A stretch of DNA of 64,000 bases from Clostridiales bacterium CHKCI001 (GTDB lineage: Bacteria; Bacillota; Clostridia; Lachnospirales; Lachnospiraceae), in contig FCNS01000014.1 of the NCBI GenBank assembly GCA_900045905.1, positions 62,001 to 126,000 on the forward strand. The letters are read 5' to 3'. The translations under genes and the position numbers were made by a program. The notes beneath the pieces were generated by a model that searched no databases, was not told the origin of the DNA, and saw only the letters and a list, made by a program, of their open reading frames with translations. Shown here piece after piece: positions 46,988 through 55,816 of the stretch (the first letter of the stretch is position 1; each line of letters begins with the position of its first letter).

Positions 46988-48439
46988 ATGATGAGTGGGT
47001 TATTGGATTTGACAGCCTTAGAATTGGGAAAAAAGATTCAGGCACAGGAAGTAACTGCGATGGAAGCTTTGGATGCTGTTTTCCAGCAGATCGATAAAAA
47101 AGAAAAAGAGATTCACGCCTATGTGACCATTGATAGAGAGAATGCTTATAAGCAGGCACAAAAGGTTCAAAAAGAAATTGAAAATGGAATATTAACAGGC
47201 CCATTAGCAGGTGTGCCAGTCGCAATTAAAGATAATATGTGTACAAAGGGACTTTTGACGACGTGTAGTTCCAAAATATTAGGAAATTTTATACCACCTT
47301 ATACGGCAGAAGCGGTTCAAAAATTGGAACGGGCAGGGGCGGTTATTGTTGGTAAGACAAATATGGATGAGTTCGCAATGGGAAGTACAACGGAAACCTC
47401 TGCATTTGGAATTACAAGAAATCCTTGGAATACGGAACATGTGCCAGGTGGTTCTTCTGGCGGTTCTTGTGCAGCAGTAGCTGCAAAGGAATGTTTTTAT
47501 GCACTTGGATCAGATACGGGTGGTTCCATTCGTCAACCAAGCTCCTTTTGCGGAGTGACAGGCATGAAGCCAACTTATGGTACCGTTTCCCGTTATGGAT
47601 TAATTGCATATGGTTCTTCATTGGATCAAATTGGACCAATCGCCAAAGATACAGCCGATTGTGCAGCGATTTTAGAAGTAATTGCAGGACATGATAAAAA
47701 GGACAGTACATCAGTAGCAAGAGAGATGTATGATTTTACTTCTGCATTAAAAAAAGATGTAAAGGGAATGAAAATCGGAATTCCAGAGGAATATATTGGA
47801 GAAGGATTAGATCCAGAAGTTCGGACAGCAATTTTAAAAGCAGCCGATGTATTAAAAGAACAGGGAGCAGAAGTGGAATACTTCCATTTGGACTTAGTCG
47901 ATTACGCAATTCCAGCTTATTATGTAATTGCCTGTGCGGAAGCAAGTTCGAACTTAGCTCGATTTGATGGAGTAAAATATGGATACCGTGCCAGTGCGTT
48001 TGACGGACTGCATCAAATGTATAAAAAGAGTCGTTCGGAAGGATTTGGAGCGGAAGTAAAAAGAAGGATTATGTTGGGGTCCTTTGTATTAAGTTCTGGT
48101 TACTATGATGCTTACTATTTAAAGGCACTGCGTACAAAGGCATTAATCAAGCAAGCATTTGACCAGGCATTTGCAAAGTATGATTTGATTTTAGGGCCAG
48201 CTGCACCGACAACTGCAATGAAAATCGGAGAAAGTCTTTCTGATCCAATTCAGATGTATCTTGGAGATATTAATACAATTGCAGTTAATTTAGCAGGACT
48301 TTGTGGTATGTCTGTTCCATGCGGAATGGACAGGAAAGGACTTCCAATTGGAGTTCAATTCATTGGAGATTGTTTCCAAGAAAAGAAAATGATTCAGGCA
48401 GCTTATACGTATGAACAGAGCCGAAAGGAGGAGGAATAA
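46988..48439 (+). CDS. gatA: Asp/Glu-tRNA amidotransferase subunit A (amidase)
   Basis: 483 residues. Releases ammonia from glutamine for transfer to aminoacyl-tRNA. The amidase Ser-cisSer-Lys triad is in the expected places: VAIKDNMCT (Lys) and GGSSGGSCAAVAAKECFYALGSDTGGSIR (signature at about residues 151-180, given here by its ends GGSSGG and GSDTGGSIR). Its stop overlaps the gatB start by one base (TAATG). Confidence 0.97.
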   Translation: MMSGLLDLTALELGKKIQAQEVTAMEALDAVFQQIDKKEKEIHAYVTIDRENAYKQAQKVQKEIENGILTGPLAGVPVAIKDNMCTKGLLTTCSSKILGNFIPPYTAEAVQKLERAGAVIVGKTNMDEFAMGSTTETSAFGITRNPWNTEHVPGGSSGGSCAAVAAKECFYALGSDTGGSIRQPSSFCGVTGMKPTYGTVSRYGLIAYGSSLDQIGPIAKDTADCAAILEVIAGHDKKDSTSVAREMYDFTSALKKDVKGMKIGIPEEYIGEGLDPEVRTAILKAADVLKEQGAEVEYFHLDLVDYAIPAYYVIACAEASSNLARFDGVKYGYRASAFDGLHQMYKKSRSEGFGAEVKRRIMLGSFVLSSGYYDAYYLKALRTKALIKQAFDQAFAKYDLILGPAAPTTAMKIGESLSDPIQMYLGDINTIAVNLAGLCGMSVPCGMDRKGLPIGVQFIGDCFQEKKMIQAAYTYEQSRKEEE

Positions 48440-49875
48440 TGGCAAAGCAGTATGAAACAGTAATTGGTTTAGAAGTTCATGTGGAACTTGCAACAAAAAC
48501 AAAAATTTTCTGTGGATGTTCTACAGAATTTGGTGGGGCACCGAATACTCACACTTGTCCTGTTTGTACGGGAATGCCAGGTTCTCTTCCAGTATTAAAT
48601 AAGCAAGTCGTAGAGTTAGCATTAGAGGTAGGATTGGCTGCTAATTGTGAAATTAATCAATATTGTAAATTTGACCGTAAAAACTATTTCTATCCAGATA
48701 ATCCACAAAACTACCAGATTTCACAGCTCTATCTTCCAATTTGTCATGATGGAAAAATTGAGATTGATACACCCATTGGAAAGAAATCTATCAGAATTCA
48801 TGAGATTCATATGGAGGAAGATGCGGGAAAACTGGTTCATGATGAGTGGGACGACTGTTCTTATGTAGACTATAATCGAAGCGGTGTACCGCTGATTGAG
48901 ATTGTATCAGAGCCAGATATGAGAAACGCAGATGAGGTGATTGCTTATCTGGAAAAACTTCGTATGATTGTGCAATATTTAGGAGCATCGGATTGCAAAT
49001 TACAAGAAGGTTCTATGCGTGCAGACGTGAATCTTTCCGTACGGGAAGTGGGAAATCCAAATTTTGGAACACGTACCGAAATGAAAAATTTGAACTCATT
49101 TAAAGCCATTGCCCGTGCCATCGAAGGTGAACGGGAACGCCAGATTGAATTACTGGAAGAGGGCAAGACAGTGCTGCAAGAGACAAGACGTTGGGATGAC
49201 AATAAAGAATCCTCTTATCCAATGCGTTCTAAAGAAGATGCAAAGGATTATCGTTACTTCCCAGATCCAGATCTTCCTCCAGTTGTAATTAGTGATGAAT
49301 GGATAGCCGAAATTCGCAAAAAACAGCCAGAATTACAGCCAGAGAAGAAGCTTCGCTATCAAACCGAATATCAACTTTCTGAATATGATGCAGATTTAAT
49401 TACTGGGACAAAGAAAATTGCGGATCTATTTGAAGAAACAGCTAACCTGTGTAAACAGCCAAAAAAAGCAGCGAACTGGATTATTGGAGAGACGTTCCGT
49501 CTAGCAAAAGAAAAGAAAATGGAACCTGAGCAAATTTCCTATTCTCCAGAACATTTAGCCAAATTAATTGAAATGACCGAGGCAGGAAGTATTACACAGA
49601 CAGTTGCAAAAAACGTATTTTTCCATATTTTTGAAGAAGATATCGAGCCAGAACAGTATGTAAAACAACATGGACTTGGAGCAGTGAGTGATAGCTCAGA
49701 ATTAGAAGCAATTGTAAAAATGGTATTAGAAGAAAACCCATCCACAGTAGAACAGTATAAGGCAGGAAAAGAAAAAGTAGTGGGATTTTTAATTGGTCAG
49801 GCAATGAAAAAGACAAAAGGAAAAGGAAATCCAGGAATCATCAGTAAAATGATAAAAGAACAATTAACCAAGTGA
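48439..49875 (+). CDS. gatB: Asp/Glu-tRNA amidotransferase subunit B
   Basis: 478 residues. Binds the misacylated tRNA, phosphorylates and amidates it. Start YETVIGLEVHVEL is diagnostic, with zinc-binding cysteines in FCGCS and HTCPVCTGMPG. The kinase cradle contains CKFDRKNYFYPDNPQNYQIS, and a C-terminal YqeY/tail domain binds tRNA. Last gene of the aspS-gatCAB operon. Confidence 0.97.
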   Translation: MAKQYETVIGLEVHVELATKTKIFCGCSTEFGGAPNTHTCPVCTGMPGSLPVLNKQVVELALEVGLAANCEINQYCKFDRKNYFYPDNPQNYQISQLYLPICHDGKIEIDTPIGKKSIRIHEIHMEEDAGKLVHDEWDDCSYVDYNRSGVPLIEIVSEPDMRNADEVIAYLEKLRMIVQYLGASDCKLQEGSMRADVNLSVREVGNPNFGTRTEMKNLNSFKAIARAIEGERERQIELLEEGKTVLQETRRWDDNKESSYPMRSKEDAKDYRYFPDPDLPPVVISDEWIAEIRKKQPELQPEKKLRYQTEYQLSEYDADLITGTKKIADLFEETANLCKQPKKAANWIIGETFRLAKEKKMEPEQISYSPEHLAKLIEMTEAGSITQTVAKNVFFHIFEEDIEPEQYVKQHGLGAVSDSSELEAIVKMVLEENPSTVEQYKAGKEKVVGFLIGQAMKKTKGKGNPGIISKMIKEQLTK

Positions 49876-49901
49876 CATTAACGAATTGAGTCGGATATAA
49901 G

Positions 49902-49943
49902 AAAAGGCATAGGTTTTAAATTGTGGAAAATCTATGCTTTTTT
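49902..49943 (+). terminator. Terminator after gatB
   Basis: AAAAGGCATAGGTTTT pairs with GAAAATCTATGCTTTT (near-perfect), followed by TTT. Confidence 0.85.
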
Positions 49944-50063
49944 GTATGTAAATTTTGTGTTTAAGTATGCTTCTAGTAATCAGGATTTATCTTCGTTGAA
50001 GCTGTTAGAAATATAATAAATAAAAAAACTACAAGTTAATTTTATTATTAAATGTATTAAGAA

Positions 50064-50092
50064 TTGACAGCTAAGCTAGAATATGTTATATT
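50064..50092 (+). promoter_or_regulatory. Promoter of the marR-MATE operon
   Basis: TTGACA (50064-50069), 17 bases, TATATT (50087-50092). Confidence 0.8.
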
Positions 50093-50114
50093 AGTCTGAA
50101 ATCAGACTAATATA
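50087..50114 (+). promoter_or_regulatory. MarR operator palindrome
   Basis: Perfect 13-base arms TATATTAGTCTGA and TCAGACTAATATA separated by AA. It covers the -10 box and ends at the ribosome site, so binding would block transcription of its own operon. Confidence 0.8.
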
Positions 50115-50126
50115 GGAGGGAAGTCA

Positions 50127-50576
50127 ATGGATCATAATGTTACTAACTTAAGTGAACAATATAATGAACTTTGGAGAGAAACGACTGTAATTTATGAACA
50201 ATGGGCAAGGAAACGAGGAATATCTTATTATGATTTGCTTGTCATTTTATCAATACTGGAGGCGAATAAACCCTGCACACAGAAGTTAATCTGTGAACAA
50301 TGGAAGTTTCCTAAGCAAACGACTCATAGTATATTGCAAAATTTTCTGAAGAAGGAATGGATTGTTTTTGCTCCTCTGGAAGATGACAGAAGAAATAAGG
50401 CAATTATATTAACAGAAAAGGGAAAACAGGTTATGCAAAAGATAGTAATTGAGCTACAGGAGCAGGAAGAACGAGTCTGGAATAAGCTTGGCAGAGAACG
50501 TTCCAAAGCGTTGCTGGAAAATACAGCATTGTATAATCAGTATTTTATGGAGGTAGAGGAACGTGAATCTTTATAA
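50127..50576 (+). CDS. MarR-family transcriptional regulator
   Basis: 149 residues with winged-helix DNA-binding region (about 60-110; LICEQWKFPKQTTHSILQNF and LEDDRRNKAIILTEKGKQ wing). First gene of a two-gene operon with a MATE efflux pump. The perfect palindrome over its promoter points to autorepression relieved by a ligand exported by the pump. Confidence 0.9.
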   Translation: MDHNVTNLSEQYNELWRETTVIYEQWARKRGISYYDLLVILSILEANKPCTQKLICEQWKFPKQTTHSILQNFLKKEWIVFAPLEDDRRNKAIILTEKGKQVMQKIVIELQEQEERVWNKLGRERSKALLENTALYNQYFMEVEERESL

Positions 50577-51846
50577 AGAATTTTTTCAGTATGTGATTCC
50601 GTCCATGTTTGCGTTTGCATTGTCAGGTGTTTATGCAATTGCAGATGGTTTTTTTGTAGGAAATGCATTAGGAGATCAGGCACTTGCGGCGATTAATATT
50701 GCCTATCCTCTAACTGCATTTCTGCAATCAATAGGAAGTGGAATTGGTATGGGAGGTGCCATTCAATATGCGATCTGTATAGGAGCTAAGGATACTGAGG
50801 CTAAGAAGCGATATTTTGGGGGGTCAATTTTGCTTTTGATTGGTTTTAGTTTCGTACTAATGGGAGTATTGTTAGTTTTATCCCCGTTTATTTTAGGATT
50901 ATTAGGTGCATCTGGTACAATATTAGAATTGGGAGAGGAGTATATTCGATTTATTGCTTATGGTGCTATATTTCAAGTAATGGGGACTGGTATGATTCCG
51001 TTTATTCGTAATATGGGTGGTGCAGTCACGGCTATGATTGCTATGATTGTAGGATTTATTACAAATATTTTATTGGATTATTTATTTGTTTGGGTATTAC
51101 TGTATGGTATGATGGGAGCAGCGATTGCTACCGTTATTGGTCAAGCGGTTACCCTTTTCGTTTGTATTTTATTTTTCTTAAGAAAAAAACAAAAGCCCGT
51201 CTTTCATATTAAAAGAGAAAATATAAATACAATGAAAAGAATTATATTGACAGGGCTTTCCCCATTTGGGCTTACATTTTCCCCAAATATTACACTAATT
51301 CTTATTAATAAAAGTGCGGTAATATTTGGCGGGGACTTTGCAGTAACTTGTTATGCAACAGTTAGTTATATTTCTTGTGTAGTAATGCTTTTACTTCAAG
51401 GAATTAGTGATGGCAGTCAACCACTGATCAGTTTATTTTATGGAAAAGGAGAATTCAAGAAAGCAAAACAAATCCGCAACTTTTCTTATTATTTTGCAGC
51501 CGTAGTATCAATGATTTGTATCATAGTATTATTCCTTTTCAGAGCTACTATTGCTAAATTATTTGGAGCATCTCCAGAAGTAGCCAAAAGTGTAGCTGCT
51601 ATTTTGCCGATTTTTCTTGTGGGATATCTTTTTGTTAGTTTTTCTAGAACTACAACTTCTTATTTCTATGCTACAGAAAAAAATGCAGGAGCATATCTAT
51701 TAATTTATGGAGAGTCCATATGTTTACTGCTTCTTTTATTATTTTTACCAAATATCTTAACGATTACTGGAACTTGGATATCGGTTCCTGTCTCTCAACT
51801 TTGCATAATGCTAGTAAGTATTGGTCTGACTTATAAATGGAAATAG
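50563..51846 (+). CDS. MATE-family multidrug/solute efflux transporter
   Basis: 427 residues, twelve hydrophobic segments in two halves, MatE motifs YAIADGFFVGNALGDQALAA and a second-half equivalent. GTG start at 50563 behind GAGGTAGAGGAA, overlapping marR by 14 bases, indicating translational coupling. Probably exports an organic cation or drug by H+ or Na+ antiport. Confidence 0.9.
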   Translation: MNLYKEFFQYVIPSMFAFALSGVYAIADGFFVGNALGDQALAAINIAYPLTAFLQSIGSGIGMGGAIQYAICIGAKDTEAKKRYFGGSILLLIGFSFVLMGVLLVLSPFILGLLGASGTILELGEEYIRFIAYGAIFQVMGTGMIPFIRNMGGAVTAMIAMIVGFITNILLDYLFVWVLLYGMMGAAIATVIGQAVTLFVCILFFLRKKQKPVFHIKRENINTMKRIILTGLSPFGLTFSPNITLILINKSAVIFGGDFAVTCYATVSYISCVVMLLLQGISDGSQPLISLFYGKGEFKKAKQIRNFSYYFAAVVSMICIIVLFLFRATIAKLFGASPEVAKSVAAILPIFLVGYLFVSFSRTTTSYFYATEKNAGAYLLIYGESICLLLLLLFLPNILTITGTWISVPVSQLCIMLVSIGLTYKWK

Positions 51847-51978
51847 GTAGAAAATAGCTGGCATAATTCTCAAAATATTGAAGATAATGATAGCAATCGA
51901 GTTAATCAGATTTATTTTTGAGAAAGTTTATGGCATTTAATAAAATGCTGTGCATTGACTGGAGGCGAATGGTGTTCT

Positions 51979-52845
51979 ATGGATAAAAAGAAAATAAAGG
52001 ATATTTTGGTGGATTGGATATTTGACATTATAGGGGGGATCCTTTACTCCATTGGTGTTTATACATTTGCAAAAATGGCAAACTTTGCTCCAGGAGGAAT
52101 TTCAGGATTGGCATTGATTCTGAATCATCTATGGGGTACTCCAATTGGATTGACGATATTAATTTTAAATATTCCACTCGTCCTTATCAGTTATAAAGTA
52201 GTTGGAAAGAGATTTCTATTTAAAACAGCACGAACAATGCTTGTCTGTACTTTTTTTCTAGATATTATCTTTCCGTATACGCCTGCCTATACAGGCAATC
52301 CATTGTTAGCAGCATTATATTATGGGATTTTCCTAGGAACAAGTTTAACGATTTTTTATATGAGAGGTTCATCTTCTGGAGGAACGGATCTTTTGACAAT
52401 GACAGTTAAAAAGTTTCGTCCTCATTTATCGCTTGGTGCGGTTACATTGACAATTGATTTATTTATTATTTCGCTTGGTTGGATTGTGTTTGGAAATGTA
52501 GATTCAGCATTATATGGTTTAGCAGGAACTGGTGTAGCATCACTTGTAATTAATAAAATTATGTATGGTGCAGATGTAGGAAAAATGGCAGTGATTATTA
52601 CATTAGATGGACAAAAAGTCGCAGATGAAATTAACAGTAAAATTCGAAGAGGTTCTACTATGATAAATGCAAAGGGAAGCTATACAAAACTAAAACGAGA
52701 TGTGCTTCTTTGTGCCTGTTCCAAGTCGCAGGCGTATATTGTAAAAAAGGCGGTTTTTGATGTGGATCCAAAAGCGTTTGTCATGTTTACAGAGACAAGC
52801 GAAGTGTTTGGAGAGGGATTTATTTCTACTTTAGATAAAGCATAA
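51979..52845 (+). CDS. YitT-family membrane protein
   Basis: 288 residues. N-terminal YitT membrane domain with several segments (GGILYSIGVYTFAKMANFAP, then APGGISGLALILN) and a C-terminal DUF2179 soluble domain (KAVFDVDPKAFVMFTETSEVFGEGF). The ATG at 51979 is preferred over an in-frame TTG at 51955 because the protein family starts close to it, though the GGAGG lies 14 bases upstream. Function unknown. Confidence 0.85.
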   Translation: MDKKKIKDILVDWIFDIIGGILYSIGVYTFAKMANFAPGGISGLALILNHLWGTPIGLTILILNIPLVLISYKVVGKRFLFKTARTMLVCTFFLDIIFPYTPAYTGNPLLAALYYGIFLGTSLTIFYMRGSSSGGTDLLTMTVKKFRPHLSLGAVTLTIDLFIISLGWIVFGNVDSALYGLAGTGVASLVINKIMYGADVGKMAVIITLDGQKVADEINSKIRRGSTMINAKGSYTKLKRDVLLCACSKSQAYIVKKAVFDVDPKAFVMFTETSEVFGEGFISTLDKA

Positions 52846-52944
52846 TGAAACAGTACAAAGGATAAAACCTGTGATATAATGATTTTACGACAATCTCGTG
52901 GGAAGCGTTGAAAAATAAAACTTTATAACATTAGGAGGAAAAGT

Positions 52945-53436
52945 ATGAATATTAAAAAGAAAGTAAGTGTACAAAAGGTAAAGAAGGATGCAGAGGAATA
53001 TTTTAGAAGGGGATATTTTTGTTGTGAAGCGGTAATGGCCTCCATCCGAGATAATTTTGAATTAGATGTTCCAAAGGAAGTAATTGCGATGGCTTCTGGT
53101 ATGGCGGTTGGAGCTGGACGTTCTGGTTGTATGTGCGGAGCCGTGAATGGTGGAATTTTGGCACTTGGAATGTTCTTTGGACGTACCGAACAGAGTGGAC
53201 CAAATGATCCAAAGGTAATAAGATGTATGCAGTTGACAAATGAACTGCATAACTGGTTTAAGGAGGCAAATGGTAAGCATTCTGTCTGTTGTCGAGTTTT
53301 GACAAAGGAATTTGATATGGGAAAAGGAGAACATAAGGAGCAGTGTATCCGCTATACAGGCCTTTGTGCTGAAAAGGTTGCAGCAATTGTAGTGCGTGAA
53401 TTAGGACTTGCTAATTTGGATGAATCAGCTGTATAA
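52945..53436 (+). CDS. C_GCAxxG_C_C family protein
   Basis: 163 residues. The family motif appears as RSGCMCGAVNGGILALG with further spaced cysteines (YFCCEAV, HSVCCRVL, EQCIRYTGLC). Such proteins are redox or metal-binding candidates of unknown role, common in anaerobes. AGGAGG precedes the start. Confidence 0.85.
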   Translation: MNIKKKVSVQKVKKDAEEYFRRGYFCCEAVMASIRDNFELDVPKEVIAMASGMAVGAGRSGCMCGAVNGGILALGMFFGRTEQSGPNDPKVIRCMQLTNELHNWFKEANGKHSVCCRVLTKEFDMGKGEHKEQCIRYTGLCAEKVAAIVVRELGLANLDESAV

Positions 53437-53654
53437 TATTTTCTTAATATTAAAAAAATTATATTAAATTTTACAAAGATTTAGCTTAATACGGATAACA
53501 GGAAGGAAAATGGAATATTATAATATAAAAAAAGATAATGATTCAGTATTTTTAAGAGTAACTGTGTTTTGAAAAAATAGATTGTTTCGATTTTAAAAAA
53601 AGACAGTAGATTCTATTAACTGAACAGTTAAAAATTTTAAGAAAGGCTTAATCT

Positions 53655-55022
53655 ATGGTAAAAATTTATGTAATTGACACAAATGTTTTAATCCAAGCAC
53701 CTTATGCCATTTATTGTTTTGATGATAATCAAGTGGTTCTTCCGCTTGTTGTAATTGAAGAATTGGATAATTTAAAGAAAAGTGAAGGAGAGAAAGGAAT
53801 CAATGCCAGAAAGACAATTCGGATTTTAGAGCAGCTTCGGCAAAAAGGAGATCTTTTAGATGGAGTAGGGTTGAAAAATAGGGGAACGCTTCGGGTTGAA
53901 AAAAACTTTGTAAATATAGAACTCCCACATGATTTGCCAGATGATAAAATGGATAATCGTATTTTAAAAGTATGCAGGGGACTGGAAGATCAAAATCCAG
54001 AACAAGTGGTGCTTGTGACAAAAGATATTTTATTACGGATTAAGGCACAGATGATTGGAATACGAGCAGAAGATTTTACGACGGAACAGGTGGAAGAGGA
54101 ACAGTATACAGGACGAATTGAAGTTTATGTTCCAGAAGAGTTATTTCAGAATTTGGGAAAAGAGGGAATTCCAATCGAAGCGGTATATGAATCGGATGAG
54201 CATGGAGAACATTATACTCCTGAGTTAGTTGAAAACGAATTTGTCATTATAAAAGCAGATCAGTCCACGAAAAAGACTCAGCTTGGACGGGTTGAAAATG
54301 GAGTGATTAAAAAACTGGATTATAAAAAAAGCAGCCCTTATGGAGTGAAACCACGAAATGCAGGACAGTATTTTTTACAGGAAGCTCTGATGCAGCCAGC
54401 GGATAAGGCACCATTAGTAATTGTAAAAGGGATGGCTGGGACGAGTAAGACTTTTTATTCTCTGGCAGTAGGATTAGAAAAACTCTTGAATAATCCATCT
54501 GGAGAATACAGAAGAATTTTGATATGCCGTCCAAATGCACAGTTTGATTCGGATATTGGATTTTTACCAGGAGATGAACAAGAGAAAATTTCTCCGTTAA
54601 TGCGTCCGATTATTGATAATTTGGAGCAGTTGATTGATTCCAATGAAGAGGAGCGCTATAAAGATGAGGTAGAACTTCAGGGGAAAATTGAGGAAATTTT
54701 TGGACGAAATTTAATTCAAATGGAAGCATTGAATTTTATCCGAGGACGTTCGATTGTAAAAACATATTTAATTATTGATGAAGCGCAAAATATGACCCCA
54801 AACCAAGTAAAAGGGATTATTACTCGTGCTGGGAAAGATACGAAAATAATCTTATTGGGAGATCCAAAACAAATTGATCGTTCTTTCTTGGATGAGCGGA
54901 CAAATGGTTTGAGCTATGCTTCGGAACATATGAAAGGCAGCCCACTTTGTTGGCAAATAAGTTTTACAGCGGAAGAATGCGAACGTTCCATTTTAGCAAT
55001 GGATGCAATAAAACGATTATAA
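53655..55022 (+). CDS. PIN-PhoH fusion ATPase (YlaK-type)
   Basis: 455 residues. N-terminal PIN nuclease domain (about 1-140) with acidic residues in VIDTNVL, VIEELDNL and LVTKD; C-terminal PhoH P-loop domain with Walker B YLIIDEAQNMTPNQ and LGDPKQID. The Walker A reads G259-MAGTSK-T266, with Ser264 where most PhoH proteins have Gly or Ala before the Lys. PIN-PhoH proteins are proposed RNA helicase/RNases. Followed after 15 bases by the HD gene. Confidence 0.9.
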   Translation: MVKIYVIDTNVLIQAPYAIYCFDDNQVVLPLVVIEELDNLKKSEGEKGINARKTIRILEQLRQKGDLLDGVGLKNRGTLRVEKNFVNIELPHDLPDDKMDNRILKVCRGLEDQNPEQVVLVTKDILLRIKAQMIGIRAEDFTTEQVEEEQYTGRIEVYVPEELFQNLGKEGIPIEAVYESDEHGEHYTPELVENEFVIIKADQSTKKTQLGRVENGVIKKLDYKKSSPYGVKPRNAGQYFLQEALMQPADKAPLVIVKGMAGTSKTFYSLAVGLEKLLNNPSGEYRRILICRPNAQFDSDIGFLPGDEQEKISPLMRPIIDNLEQLIDSNEEERYKDEVELQGKIEEIFGRNLIQMEALNFIRGRSIVKTYLIIDEAQNMTPNQVKGIITRAGKDTKIILLGDPKQIDRSFLDERTNGLSYASEHMKGSPLCWQISFTAEECERSILAMDAIKRL

Positions 55023-55037
55023 GGGATGAAAATATAA

Positions 55038-55706
55038 ATGGCAAATATAGTTGGATATAAACAAATTAGAAAAAATAAAGAAATTAACTTATTAATTGAA
55101 AACGGAAATCGAGTATTAAATGAGCTGGGGTATACCGAACATTCTAGAAAACATGCAGCTAAAGTTGCAGAGACAGCGGGAAGCATTTTACGTGCGCTTG
55201 GATATGAGGAACATAAAATTGAATTAAGTAAGATCGCAGGTTATATGCACGATATTGGAAATAGTATTAACCGAAACGATCATGCACATACAGGAGCTAT
55301 TCTGGCATATCAAATTTTAAAAGATTTAGGTATGGCGCTAGAAGATGTGATTACAATTACAACAGCAATTGGTAATCACGATGAAGCAACGGGCATGGCA
55401 ATTGATGTTGTATCCGCAGCACTAATCTTAGCTGATAAAACAGATGTACGAAGAAATCGAGTACAGAATCCAATTCCAGCTAACTTCGATATTCATGATA
55501 GAGTAAACTATGCAGCACTTTCTCAAACATTAGAAGTAAAGAGTGAGAAAAGATTAATACAAATGAGTTTAGAATTAGATGATTCTATTTGTACGGTTAT
55601 GGATTATTTTGAGATTTTCTTAAAAAGAATGATTATGTGTAGACGTGCAGCGGAAGTGTTAGGATGTAGATTTAAATTAATTGCGAATGGAAGTAAACTT
55701 TGTTAA
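55038..55706 (+). CDS. HD-domain phosphohydrolase
   Basis: 222 residues. HD motif in GYMHDIGNSINRNDHAHTG with a leading His in SRKHAAKVAE and a later GNHDEATG. Likely metal-dependent phosphohydrolase acting on nucleotides or a signalling molecule; substrate unknown. Encoded directly after PIN-PhoH and probably cotranscribed. Confidence 0.85.
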   Translation: MANIVGYKQIRKNKEINLLIENGNRVLNELGYTEHSRKHAAKVAETAGSILRALGYEEHKIELSKIAGYMHDIGNSINRNDHAHTGAILAYQILKDLGMALEDVITITTAIGNHDEATGMAIDVVSAALILADKTDVRRNRVQNPIPANFDIHDRVNYAALSQTLEVKSEKRLIQMSLELDDSICTVMDYFEIFLKRMIMCRRAAEVLGCRFKLIANGSKLC

Positions 55707-55710
55707 TTAG

Positions 55711-55757
55711 AAACAAAAAGAACCTCCACTGGAGCTTCTTTTGCATATCACGATAAT
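55711..55757 (-). repeat. Terminator-linked dispersed repeat, copy 5 (minus orientation)
   Basis: On the minus strand: TTATCGTGATATGC, then AAAAGAAG, CTCCAGTGGAG and GTTCTTTTTGTTT. The most symmetric copy: AAAAGAA/TTCTTTT pairs around CTCC-AGT-GGAG. Lies directly after the terminator in the same orientation. Confidence 0.78.
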
Positions 55758-55758
55758 T

Positions 55759-55803
55759 AAACACGGTTTTAGCAGCTATAACAGCTACTAGAGCCGTGTT
55801 TTT
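55759..55803. terminator. Bidirectional terminator between the HD gene and the HAD gene
   Basis: AAACACGG (55759-55766) pairs with CCGTGTTT (55794-55801), with an inner AGCAGCTATAACAGCT hairpin. T-rich flanks on both strands. Confidence 0.8.
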
Positions 55804-55816
55804 ATGTAATAATATT

